A stretch of DNA of 64,000 bases. Source: Bidens hawaiensis. Lineage: Eukaryota; Streptophyta; Magnoliopsida; Asterales; Asteraceae. The number at the start of each line of letters is the position of its first letter. The stretch's first letter is position 1. The stretch is from contig JAIQDT010007630.1 in the NCBI GenBank assembly GCA_021521415.1, positions 58,962-122,961 of the forward strand. The letters are read 5' to 3'. The notes below the pieces were generated by a model that saw only the letters and a program-made list of their open reading frames with translations, did not search any database and was not told the origin of the DNA. Made by a program: the position numbers and the translations under genes. Below are positions 9,867 through 21,052 of this stretch, one piece after another.

Positions 9867-12668
9867 TTAGTTCAAAAAGGCAGCCCAGGCCTCAGTCTTG
9901 GGCACCTTTTGGTTTTCTCTTTTATCATTAACTTTAACAGATTTCAATTGTTGTTCAGCCACTTGTGAATAAGTTACCGGCTTCCTAGACTTTCGTCTTA
10001 AGTAAGCTGCCTGAACAATGTTTGAATTCTTGTTATGACATATCAGTTCAGTTGGAATGAATTTTGGTTTCACTTGACCGTGTGTCTCATTGATATTAAG
10101 AACCTTCCGAGGATTCACATCAGAGAACAAAATATGAGTATCATCAGCATACGACACAGGTCGTTTCAGAATCTCCTTGACCAATGGAATTGGCTTAGAT
10201 TTGTCCTTGATAAAAGGATGAAGATTCTGATAGTTCTGCTGACTACAATTCCTCACAACATGACCTTGTTGACCGCATAAAAAACAAGTTCGCTTGTCCA
10301 CATGATGATGTTTAGAAGTAATTGGAAAAATGATGCCGATGATTGATGATGACTCACATTGTTAGTCATGCTCTTAGCAACCTCATCAGATAAGTCAGAT
10401 TTCTTCTTTAAATAAAAATCTAAATTAGAACTGTTTGAAAAACTTTTTAGTGTATCTGTTCCAGTTGTCTTAACAAAGTTAATCTTCTTAGCTTGTTTTA
10501 AAAATTGTTTTGCCTTAGTCAATGGATCAGATTGAACTGATGTTTTTGTTTGAGCATACACACGTTCAAGTTCTTGAATTTTTGAAGTTTCATTGACAAA
10601 AACACTCTCAATAAGTTCAAGTTTGATAATACTTATTGGAATATCTTTTTCAGTGAACATCGTATCCATTCCCTTTAAGTTAAAAAATCTAGCCGAAGAA
10701 GACTTAGAACTCGGAGGATTAATGAAACGCATTAAGTCCTCATCAGAAATCTTTGGTTTAACTGACTTCTTTGTCCTCACTGGTTTGGTTTTCACAGTTT
10801 CTTCCTTGTTCATTTGAGACTTGAATGAACCATACACAGCTTCCTCAAACTCTTGAGGTTCGCAAAGAATATGATTAGAACTAGGAATGTTCTTATTCTT
10901 GTGTATAATCTCAGGTTTAAACACATCTTCAATAATCACTTTGTCAACATTCTCAACAAAGACCTTTTTACTTTACATATGAGGTTTTTGAGGAGCAACT
11001 TGGGGTTTGACAATTTCAGGTTTAACCATTTTAGGTTTTTCAGAAATCACAGATTCCTTTTGAATCAAATCCTCTTCTTTTCTTGCAAAAGGATTAATTT
11101 TATAATCATTATGAAAAGGTGGTGGAATTTCAACAAAACCAATACCTTTCTTAGAATCTTTTTGTTTTCCAGATACTTCACTAATTTCATTCAACAGAAA
11201 AGATGAATTCCTAAATTTCCCCAATTTGTTCTTCAACTCAAGAACCTCATTCTCAAGCTCAGTTATCTTAGAACGATGTTTCAAGATTTCTTGAAACTTT
11301 TGGTCATTAATGGTCATTTTCACGGATAACTCGGCTTTGAGATCGTGGTTACTTGTCGACAATGCTTCAATCTTTTCTCGAGATCTCCTTTGAGATTCAA
11401 GAGATTGTCGATAAGTATCCTTAAGAGAAGCAATTTCTCTTATAAGATTATCATTTTGATTTTTCAAAGCTTCTAACTTAGATTTGTTAGATTCACAGTC
11501 AACACATGATGCTTTAACAAATGATGTAGTAGAAATATAATTACTAACCTCATTGATCTTGGCCATGCAAGCAAACGTTGATTCAGAAGGCTTGTCGCAA
11601 GAGTCGTCAGAATCAGATCCAGATTCATTATCGGAAGACATCACACTACCAGTAGCATCTTGACAGTCTTTATGTACCCCAAACATAGCCAAATTTGCTT
11701 GAACATCATTGCATAGTAGCCATTGTGACCAATCAGTTTCGTCTGCTAACATTGCTTGTGTTGTAGGAGAAGATGGTTTCTTTTCAGCATCATTTCCTCG
11801 TGGTGAAGAAGTATTTTGACTTTGACCACGAGGTCCAGTGTATTCTTTCCTTGGTTTGTCACATTCCTTCGCGAAATGTCCGAATTATTGACAATTATAA
11901 CACTTTACTTTTAATTTGTCAAAACCCAACTTCTTGTTTAAAGCTGGAAGATCTTTTCCCGTTCTCTGCATGAATCTTTTAACTTTACGAACAATCATAG
12001 CCATGTTCCATTTTAAATCCATGTTTTCTAGATCATCTGGATCTATCTGATCATAGTCCTCATCTGTTAAATCACTTGTGGCAATTTTACTACTTACTAA
12101 GTTTTCATATGAAGACATAAAAGCTGTCAGAAAAGCAAAGTTTTGCTCAGCTTCCTTCATATTAACACTAGGTGGTGAAGCAAATGGATTGGTTTTGGTT
12201 GAACTTCCAGAACCACCCGAATTACCAGCAGAATAGAAACAAACTTTTGGATCATTAAACATAGCTGATTTTTTTTCATTTGCAGCATGAGTAAGAAAAG
12301 CAGTGATTGGAGAGATTGTTGAACTGAGAGGCATACTTCCACCATAGAAAGCAGGATCTTGATTTTCATTGGAGGATTTTTGACACTTAAGATCATATTC
12401 TCTAGCTTCGATCTTTTGTAGAAATTCAAGTGCCGTCAAGTCTTCATTCAGAAAATAATCATTCTCTTTCAAAACCATTAGAAATGTTAAGTAGGAACTT
12501 GGAAGCACACTCTTGATAGTGTCAATTTTCTCTCTTTCAGAAATTTCCATTTTCATCTTGTCCATTTCAGCAATTAAATGACTAAATCTTGTAGTTATCT
12601 CTCTCCTTTCAATAAATTAAAATTTCGAAACTGAAACTTGAGCATCACTTTCTTACTCTCAGCTGTGT
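9867..12668 (-). pseudogene. gag of Copia A, 3' portion
   Basis: This continues the gag start at 25394-25004 after the Copia B insertion. Landmarks are EREKIDTIKSVLPSSYLTFL (about 12530), a coiled-coil-rich middle (about 11450-11200), and two zinc knuckles. The first (CYNCQ-stop-FGHFAKEC, about 11900-11860) is broken by a TAA at 11887-11885. The second (CFLCGQQGHVVRNC) is intact near 10285-10245. Another stop lies at 10975-10973 and the frame changes near 10280. The frame ends at 9867; pol begins about 20 nt later after GTGTGTAG. Gag forms the particle shell and binds RNA through its knuckles. Confidence 0.85.
12664..12668. repeat. Left target-site duplication of Copia B (TGTGT)
   Basis: TGTGT lies directly before the 5' LTR of Copia B and is repeated directly after its 3' LTR (24999-25003). 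Removing B and one copy rejoins the gag frame of Copia A on the minus strand. Confidence 0.95.
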
Positions 12669-13141
12669 TGTTGGTGCATAGATGTCAGTAGTTCATATGT
12701 CTAAAGTCTGTAATCGAGTCTGTAATATTGTTTATGTAATTGTTTGTGTAAAAGCGAAGTTGTTGACAAGTTCGCTTAGGCGAACTTGTTAACCAAGCGA
12801 AGTTGTTGACAAGTTCGCCTAGGCGAACTTGTTCAACGAGCGAAGTTATAGACAACTTCGCTTGAGGCGAAGTTGTCGTGTATTTATATTGTTTTCTGTT
12901 TACTGTTTACGGTGAATCGGTTGGTCAGTTAGTGTTTTGGTTGATAGAGTTCAGTTTACGTGAGTCTATTGACGTGAGTCTGTAAGTAACACGGTTCGAG
13001 TTATCAATATAACGTGAGTTTTGTTCGTATCGTGTGTACGTGTGTTTGTGTGATTATATTCTACGTCCGTAACGATCTACACAGGGATTCCGCACCTGTG
13101 TATATCGGGATATCTCGTGTGATCCGTCCAGGGAACCTACA
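12669..13141 (+). repeat. 5' LTR of Copia B
   Basis: The LTR is 473 bp, starts TGTTGGTGCATAG and ends CCTACA. It is followed after two bases by the primer-binding site. It equals the 3' LTR except near 12862 (T here, C there) and in the TTCAGTTTAC / TTCAGGTTAC stretch. U3 contains nine GCGAASTT words in both orientations between about 12753 and 12875. Confidence 0.95.
12753..12889 (+). promoter_or_regulatory. U3 word cluster and TATA-like box of Copia B LTR
   Basis: Nine copies of GCGAAGTT or GCGAACTT, in either orientation, fill about 125 bp and form inverted pairs, for example GCGAAGTT-ATAGAC-AACTTCGC at about 12840-12861. They stop immediately before TATTTATAT (12881-12889), the best TATA candidate of this LTR. 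The position directly upstream of the TATA box suggests transcription-factor or enhancer sites. The same word is repeated in the leader and before ORF3. Confidence 0.6.
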
Positions 13142-13143
13142 AT

Positions 13144-13170
13144 TGGTATCAGAGCGTTTGGTATCAGAGC
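13144..13170 (+). promoter_or_regulatory. Primer-binding site, tandemly duplicated
   Basis: TGGTATCAGAGC, complementary to the 3' end of plant initiator tRNA-Met, starts three bases after the LTR end and is repeated 15 bp later (13159-13170). One copy is the norm. Priming would be expected at the copy next to the LTR. The second copy could be a replication slip. Confidence 0.85.
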
Positions 13171-13718
13171 GTTTGCTCGATTGTGTGGTTCGGGATATTC
13201 ACGCGGGTGTAGAATTCGTTCCATTTCGGGTATTACCGGGATGAGTTTTTGGTGTTTTTGCTCATTATAGCCTCCTACAAGTGTGTTCAAGCCTTCAAAC
13301 CGTCAAAATCGTCGTTAAAATCCGTTTTTCACTTCTGCAGAAAGTTTCAGTTCGTCAGGCGAAGTTGCTGTTCATCAGACGAAGTTGCCGTCAGGATTCG
13401 TAGGGTTTCAGCGAAGATATAAGGAGAAGCGAAGTTATTCACAACTTGCCTACCTCCTCAACTTCGCCTAACTCAGCGAAGTTCTTCTTAAGTTCGCCTA
13501 GTTCAGCGAAGTTCTCTTCAAGTTCGCTTACTTTCTAAGTTCGCTTACCCTAAGCGAAGTTATTCTCAACTTCGCTCAGTCACGCGAACTTAAGAAGAAT
13601 CCAGCGAAGTTATTACTTAAGCGAAGTTATCCTTAACTTCGCCTACAGTACTGTTTCGAAGAAATTTTTTAACTTCGCCCTTTTCAGAATTTTTCGGGTT
13701 TCTTAGTCTTCAAGAAGG
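13171..13718 (+). other. 5' leader of Copia B, rich in GCGAASTT words
   Basis: This is untranslated sequence between primer site and gag. Between about 13358 and 13678 I count about 15 GCGAASTT words in both orientations, several forming short-spaced inverted pairs. A purine-rich AAGAAGG precedes the gag ATG. In an RNA these pairs would form a row of hairpins, which might matter for packaging, dimerisation or translation. That is inference. Confidence 0.65.
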
Positions 13719-16358
13719 ATGTCGACGATCAACATTTTGGAGCTTGTCAAGATGGAAGTTGAAGCGGGGTAAGCCACAAAGGCCCCAAGATTGCTGAAGG
13801 GAACCGACTTTGTTGCGTGGAAGGATCGGTTTATACAGTATGTTAAGTACCAGGATGCAAAAATGTGGGTATGCATCCAAGATGGATATATTCCACCAAT
13901 CATGGAGTATGAGGGTCGAGACCAAATCAAGAAATACAGTAAAATGGAAGAAGAGGAGAAGAAGATGTATGAAGCCGAAAGCAAGGCTCATGCAGCAATC
14001 ACAATGGCTCTTCCACAGGAGATCCTCCATACTTTCAGAAAGTATACATCAGCTAGAGAGCTTTGGGAAGCTCTTGAGAGCAGATTCGAAGGAAATGTAG
14101 GCATTCGGGCCTCAAAGATAAAGCTGCTTAAAACTCAATTTTCATTCTTTAAGTACTTAAAGAATGAATCTCTTGATGATATTATCACGCGATATTATCA
14201 TCTAATGACTGAATTGAGTAACTACTCCATTTCCTACCGAGAAGAAGAGATTGTGGAAAAACTTCTCGATGCTCTCCCACCAAAATGGGAGATGTATACT
14301 GTACTGATGAGGGAAGACAAAGACTTCTCTACTTATGATCTTGAAACTGCTGTCAACAAGCTCAGAACTTTTGAGCTTAATATGGTAAGAAAGGAAACAT
14401 CTATGGATCAGGTTCAAGATCCAGGCATGTACGGTGCAAAAGTGAACTCCAATACAAGTTCAAAGACTGACTCTGCCGCCTACTACTCGAAAGGTGAGTC
14501 GGGTGCCAATTCTTCACAGGAGGGGCATGTGTCAGTAAACACAAATGGGGATGTTTGTTTTGTTGCGGGTGGATCAAGTGGTACTCAGCAGACAGCAAGC
14601 CAGAGTAGTGGATCTTCAAGTTCCTCAAGCAATAATTACTCAAAGATGCCAATGAGCGTCAAATCTGCTGAAGAGCAATTTGGCCTCTATGCTTCGTTTA
14701 TTGCTTCTTATGAAAACTACATTCAAGGAAAGGTGGTTGATCCAGCGATGCTAGATGAAGACTATGACCAGATCGATGCTGATGATCTGGAGGAGATGGA
14801 TTTACAATGGCAGATGGCCATGATAGTGAGGAGAGTGAAGAAGTTCATGAGAAAAACGGGGAGAAAGTTTGTTGGTGGCAGGCCAGGGTTCGACAAATCT
14901 AAGGTGAGGTGCTATAACTGTCAACAAAACGGGCACTTTGCCAAAGATTGCAGAAACGAGAGAGTTGAACGTGGTCAAGGCAGGCCTGCACAGCACACTG
15001 GGAATAATAAGGAAATCAATGCCATGTTGTCCAGAGAAGCAGGTGAATACAACTGGAACCTGCATTTGAATGAAACTAGTGAACAGGCAAATATGGCTAA
15101 GGTTGAGAGTGAAGAACGTGAGAAGACTACCGGAGAAGAGAAAGCTACTGGTAAGGAAAAAGCTTTCATGGCAGATAACAATGATCAAGTCTCTGAGGTA
15201 AGTTCTAAATCTGTTTGTACTAAATGCGAGAATTTGTCTAAGCAACTTGCTACAATAACTGATCAGTATGTTCGTTTAGATGCTGAATTTAAAACTCTTA
15301 AAGAAGATCATCACTTTACGAAAGCAAGAGAAAACAGTTACAAAGTTAAAATTAAAGCATGTGAAAAAGATGTTAAAAGCTTAAAAACTAAACTTGCTGA
15401 AAAAATTGAAGTAATTGATCTAAGTTATGAGGTTTTAGAAGAAAAGACTAAACTGATTGCTGAACGTGAAAAGCAGATTGCTGACCACCAGGTGAAAGTG
15501 GTGGAACTGAACCGAAAACTAGAACAGTTAAGAAATTCCTCAGCTATTCTTGATCACCTTGTTAGTGATCAAGGTACCTCTTCAAAGAGAGGAAGAATTG
15601 GTTATCACGAGGTTCCACCACCGTATAACCACAATTACACTTACAACCCTAGTGTTCAGAAATCTGCTGATTTTGAAGTTCCTCAGACAGTTCCAATCAA
15701 GGTTACGAGTTCAGAACCAAGTGTTAGTAGTGGCGAAACGAGTTCGCCTGTTTCAAGTGTAAAAATTTCTGTTGCGAGTCCAGTCTCATCGGATTCGGAT
15801 AAGTTGTCCGAATCAGGTAAGACAAAAGAGAAGGTAGTGTTACCCATTGGTGGAGAAAAAGATAAAACTTCTAAAAAGAGTACTCCACTCAACCCGTACG
15901 TCCCACCTTATGTGAGACAAACGGCCGGTAGCACTGCCTCGACATCCAAAACAACCTTTGAAAAGAAAATGGAGTATAGGTGTTGTTTTAGATGTAATAA
16001 GTTAGGACATCTTGTTGCAGATTGTCCTCTGACGCCGAAATTCAGAGGCGTGAGGCCTATCAAAACTGAGCATAAGATAAATGGTAATTTTAATACTGCT
16101 AAAAATGAAAACCCTTCAAAGTTTCAAAATGTAACTAATTCAGGTTTTCACAGAAACAAACCTCAGTTTTACAATGCTAATCACCAAACCGTAAGATATA
16201 ATACTTTCAATACACATAGGTTTGGAAGGCCTCACACTCAATTTCCAAGGAGATTTCCTAATTGGACTGACAGGAATTATCCAAATGCTAACTTTGGAAA
16301 GCAGAAGTACGGGATGTATAGATCCAAGACCAATTGGTCTTGGGTCCCTAGATTCTAA
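13719..16358 (+). pseudogene. gag of Copia B, one premature stop
   Basis: The frame starts at ATG 13719 and is interrupted by TAA at 13770-13772, then stays open to 16358 (about 880 codons). Residues from LKGTDFVAWKDRF onward form the Copia gag N-terminal domain. A linker follows with RVKKFMRKTGRK, then zinc knuckle 1 CYNCQQNGHFAKDC (14910-14951). A Lys/Glu-rich coiled coil lies at about 15210-15530. A Ser-rich stretch leads to zinc knuckle 2 CFRCNKLGHLVADC (15984-16025), and a basic Asn/Arg-rich tail closes the protein. Two knuckles separated by a coiled coil are typical of SIRE-like gags and are seen in A and F too. A start downstream of the early stop is possible. Confidence 0.9.
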
Positions 16359-19300
16359 TCATTTGCTTTATTGTGCAGGAACAGTTGAACAGGGCTGCCC
16401 ACAGTCTTTGGATTGTAGATAGCGGCTGTTCCCGGCACATGACGGGCAACAAATACTTGTTGCACGACTTAAAACCTGTTCAGGGAGCGAGAGTTAGTTT
16501 TGCAGGTGAAAGTGGAGGAAGGATTACTGGAAGAGGAACGGTGTCCAATGGGAAGATGACACTTGAGAATGTGAATTTTGTGGAAGAGCTGAAGCACAAT
16601 CTGCTGAGTGTGTCGCAGATTTGTGATAAGGAGTATACTGTTCACTTCACGAAGAATGAGGCGATCGTGTTGAAGCCTGGTTTTCAGATACCAGAAGAGT
16701 GGATAGTGATGACAGCTCCACGTGATACAAATACGTATGTGATGGATATGAGGTCTACTGAAATGGCCTTGGGAGAATCATGTTTGATGACGAAAGCAAG
16801 CGAATCAGAATCCGAACTATGGCACAGGATAATGGGGCACATTCATCTTCGGAAGATGAACCACATTGTCAAAAATGGGCTTGTGATGGGCGTTCCCTTG
16901 AAAAGTTTTAACTTTGAAGACAAATGTATTGCATGCAAGAAGGGAAAGCAACACAAGAAATCCCATCTCACCAAGAAGGTCAACTCAATTGCCAGTACTC
17001 TAGAACTGCTTCACATGGATCTCTTCGGTCCCGTGAATGTAAAAAGTCTAGGAGGTACTTCTTACTGCTTGGTGATCACTGATGACTACTCGCGATATTC
17101 GTGGGTATATTTTCTGAAATCGAAAGATGAGACGGCTCAAATGGTGAAGAATTTGATTACTAAAGTTGAGAACGTCATGAGTAAATCAGTTAAGTTCATC
17201 AGAAGTGACAATGGGACGGAGTTCAAGAACTTTGAAATGGAGATCTTCTGTCTTCAGAAAGGAATTGAACATCAATACAGCGCTCCGTATACTCCGCAAC
17301 AGAATGGAGTGACTGAAAGGAAGAACCGAACTTAAATTGAAGGATCCAGGACCATGCTGGCAGATTCGAAGCTTCCTGTGATGTTCTGGGCTGAAGCGGT
17401 TGCTACAGCCTGCTATGTTCTGAATAGGGTGTTAACTGTTAAGAGACTTGGTAAAACTTGCTACGAGCTTATGCATGGAAGGAAGCCCAACTTGAGTGGT
17501 CTTGAACCATTCGGGTCTCCTTGTTCGATCTAGAAGACAAATTCGAAATTCGGAAAAGTAGCCGATGAAGGAATCTTAGTCGGTTATGTTGTTGGGACTC
17601 CCAACAGGCGTGTCTTCAATACTTCGACTTGCAAGGTGGAGGTGGTATGTAACACTGACATCACAAGTTACCAACCGCCAAAACCAAGCAATGGACCTGC
17701 TGAGCTTTTCGACTATGTTAAGCTTTTTAAGTCGTTTAACGTACCGGATTTGGAGATTTCTGAAGAAGAAGAAAGACCTGCGACGAAGATGATACTCGAT
17801 GAGGAAGAAAATCTATTGCAAAGACAGCTGATTGAAAAATGTCAACCTTCCTCATCAAACACTATCGGTACCCCTGCTGCCTCAACTGAAGAAGAATTTA
17901 TCAATCCTTTTCACTCTCAGCATGAAACAACCATTGATGAGATCTCTTCTAATTTGGAAGATAATTTGCATGTCGGTTCTGTTCCGACCACGAGAATTCA
18001 TAAAAATCACCCTTTGGATAATGTGATTGGTGATGTGTCCTCAGGTGTACAAACGAGAAGCAGCTTGATTGAACACACCTGTGTTTATACAAGCATTAAG
18101 GAGACAGGAATAATCGATGAATGCCTGTATACCTGCTTTATAAGCCAGATTGAACCGAAAAATTATCAAATGGCTTTAAAGGACAGCTCGTGGGTCGAGG
18201 CCATGCAAGAAGAGTTGGCTCAATTCGAGAAGATGGAAGTTTGGACTTTGGTTGAAAAACCAAAGAATGTGCATGCGATAGGCACAAAATGGGTGTTCAA
18301 GTGCAAGAGAGATGATAAGGGGATCATTATAAGAAACAAGGCGAGGCTTGTCGTGAAAGGTTTTAATCAACAAGAGGGGATTGATTATAACGAAGTGTTC
18401 GCTCCTGTCGCCAGATTAGAAGCCATAAGATTGTTTCTGGCGTTTGCTGCTTATGAAAAGATGAAGGTGTTTCAGCTAGATGTGAAGAGTGCGTTTTTAA
18501 ATGGGTTAGTTGATGAGGTTGTGTATGTTGAGCAACCTCCGGGTTTTCCTGACCTAGACTATCCAGATCACGTGTACAGGTTGAGCAAGGCGTTGTATAG
18601 ATTACATCAGGCACCTCGTGCCTGGTATGCAACTTTATCGGATTACTTGCTCGAGAATGGTTTTGAAAGAGGGAAAATTGATAGCACGTTGTTCTTTAAA
18701 AGAGATGGAAGCGACATCCTGCTGGTACAAGTCTACGTGGACGACATTATATTTGCTGCATCAAAAGTCTCCATGTGTCAGGAGTTTGAAGCTGTCATGA
18801 AGAAAAGGTTTGAAATGAGTGCTATGGGTGAACTAACTTTCTTTCTAGGATTGCAGGTTGATCAGAGGAAGGACGGGATGTTCATTCATCAAACGAAGTA
18901 TGTTCATGATGTGCTCAAGCGCTTCAAGATGGAGGACAGTTCTCCATATGATACTCCAATCTGCGTCAATCACAAATTGGGTGCTGAAGTAGACGGTGAT
19001 GCAGATGTGGACCCAACTCAATATCGGGCGATAATAGGTTCTTTAATGTATTTAACTGCATCTAGGCCTGATATAATGTTTGCTGTTTGTCTTTGTGCAC
19101 GTTTTCAGGCAAATCCAAAAGAATCTCATTTGAAAGGTGCAAAGAGGATACTGCGGTATCTCAAGGGCAAGCCGAAGCTGGGGTTGTGGTACCCAAGAGG
19201 AGGAGACTTGGAGCTGGTCGCTTACACAGACTCTGATTATGGAGGGTGCAATCAGAGTCGGAAGTCAACAACTGGAGGTTGTCAGTTTCTTGGTGGCAGA

Positions 19301-19681
19301 TTGGTGTCGTGGCAATGCAAGAAGCAGACTTCAGTCACAATCTCAACCTGTGAGGCAGAATACATGGCTGCATCCAACTGCTGCTCTCAGGTTCTTTGGA
19401 TACAACAACAGCTGCGCGACTATGGTCTGAATTTCTTACTTACTCCTATTTGCATTGATAACACAGCTGCTATCTCAGTAACTAACAATCCCGTGAAACA
19501 TAGTAAAACTAAACACATTGACATACGTCATCATTTCATACGGGATTGTGCTGAGAAGAAACTGATAATTCTTGAAAAGGTGGATACGCTTGATAATTTC
19601 GCTGATTTATACACTAAAGCGTTTGACAAATCCAGATTTCAAAACCTTATTGAACTGAATGGGAAGATCAATCCCGAGTAA
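16352..19681 (+). pseudogene. pol of Copia B: near-intact protease, integrase, RT, RNase H
   Basis: The pol frame is open from 16352, overlaps the end of gag in another frame, and contains the acceptor-like TTGTGCAG at 16371-16378. Landmarks are DSGCSRHMTG (protease, about 16418), WHRIMGHIHLRK, and an integrase with HMDLFGPV, RSDNGTEF and QQNGVTERKN (DDE residues present). The reverse transcriptase has [10 protein letters not shown] and YVDDIIF (about 18734), and RNase H has YTDSDYGGC, CEAEYMAAS and DNTAAIS. Two stops in the same frame, TAA at 17333 and TAG at 17531, lie in the integrase and linker. All other catalytic motifs look intact. The natural stop is at 19679-19681. A frameshift or spliced RNA is needed for Gag-Pol fusion. 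Confidence 0.92.
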
Positions 19682-19696
19682 CCATGCTTTTCTTGT

Positions 19697-19703
<7 letters not shown>

Positions 19704-19732
<29 letters not shown>
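19704..19732 (+). repeat. A29 homopolymer just after pol stop
   Basis: An uninterrupted run of 29 A residues begins 23 bp after the pol stop codon. A second, shorter A-rich run lies at about 20461-20478. It may be a slippage-prone tract or the trace of an RNA 3' end captured during reverse transcription. Confidence 0.9.
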
Positions 19733-21050
19733 CGTCACTAATCGCTTAAAAATATGTCGGTTACATTAGTTTCAAGGACATGTCTTCGGATATGTTTTGG
19801 TCCTCTTTTTCGACTTGGTGATTTTGAGGATAGCCATTAACCAGATTACTGATAGTGACCGGGGCGGTTTATGATGAGTTTTAATTTCTTTCGCTTAAAA
19901 TTAGTCGATCATACTTAGTTAGAAGGACACATACTAGTATGTGGTCGGTCCAGCTGATCCATTGGATCTTCGGGATAGCCGTTTACCTGAAGACTTTGTT
20001 TTGGTCGGGGCGATTTTTGTTTAAATTTTGAAAGAGAAAAAGAGAAATGAAAGTATTTTTCAAGTCTGTTACTTCGTAAGAAGTTCGTTAGCTATGTTAA
20101 ACGGAAAATTGATCCAACCTTGGAAAATGATAGATATACTAACTTTGTGTGCTTAACTAGTGAAGTTATTAGGCTTAAAAGTCTTTAGGACAATCATTGT
20201 ATGTCAAGGTAACTTTTTTTTGGTGCGTAAAAGTAGACGTGATACAAACTAATTTTACTTAATTTTACGTGGAAACTCCTTAAGAGTTTTGCGTGTCTTC
20301 ATATATATCTTTTCGAATGATAGGCAGAAAAGCGATTACCCAGTCATACACGAGCCCATGTGTGTTCTGATTCCCGTGAAGATAGCGTTTCAAGATACTA
20401 CAGTGATCCAGATTCGGGACTTGCAGTTAATTTCTACTTTGAAGTCTATGTTGTTCATAAAATAAAAAAAAAAAAAAATATTTGAAGTTATTGTAACATA
20501 TTAGTGATGAGAAAATCAAGACTTCTCTATCTTAGAGTAAGAAGAAAAACGGGAACCAGAAGAAGAGTACATACATGTTTAATCAGACACTATGGGTCGA
20601 AATCAATTCGGGGTGACTTGGGGAAAGCCAAATACGCTTTGAGGATAGATAGGAGACATCAATATTTCTGAGTTGTTGCCCACTTAAATTTTGAGGGTTA
20701 ATCGAACCTAACTCGTATCACAGAAACGATGAAAACCACTTTAAGTTATACCTGCTTACAACCTGTCTCTATATGTCATAATACAGCTAAACACGGATCT
20801 ATGTGACACTCACGTAGTTAGTATGATTCCTGTTCGGATCTTTTCTAAAATGTAGCAGTCCCTATCGAGACTGAAATTTGATCCCTTATACTTTAAATGT
20901 TTACGTTTTTGTACTTAGATAATTTTATGCTTTTTAACTGGTTACTTAGAATTGATCATGTTATTTATTTCTTAAAGGACAATTTATAACTTAATTGACA
21001 ACTGTTATAATTTTAAGGGTTAAATTTTGAAATTTTAAGCGATGTTATTG
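19733..21050 (+). other. Non-coding spacer between pol and internal ORF3 module (Copia B)
   Basis: There is no credible reading frame. Two blocks are conserved in other Copia fragments of the window. TACCCAGTCATACAC plus AGCCC lies at 20337-20357 and 28183-28203. A longer block with GGGGTGACTTGGGGAAAGCC lies around 20594-20662, 28521-28592, in complement at 48465-48540, and weakly at 5280-5320. Their retention in otherwise diverged non-coding DNA suggests an RNA or DNA function such as transcript termination or processing between pol and ORF3. Confidence 0.6.
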
Positions 21051-21052
21051 AA

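Noticed and set aside
13014..13244. 76-codon open frame over the Copia B LTR end and primer site
   Set aside because: It spans cis-acting LTR and primer sequences and has no counterpart in Copia A.
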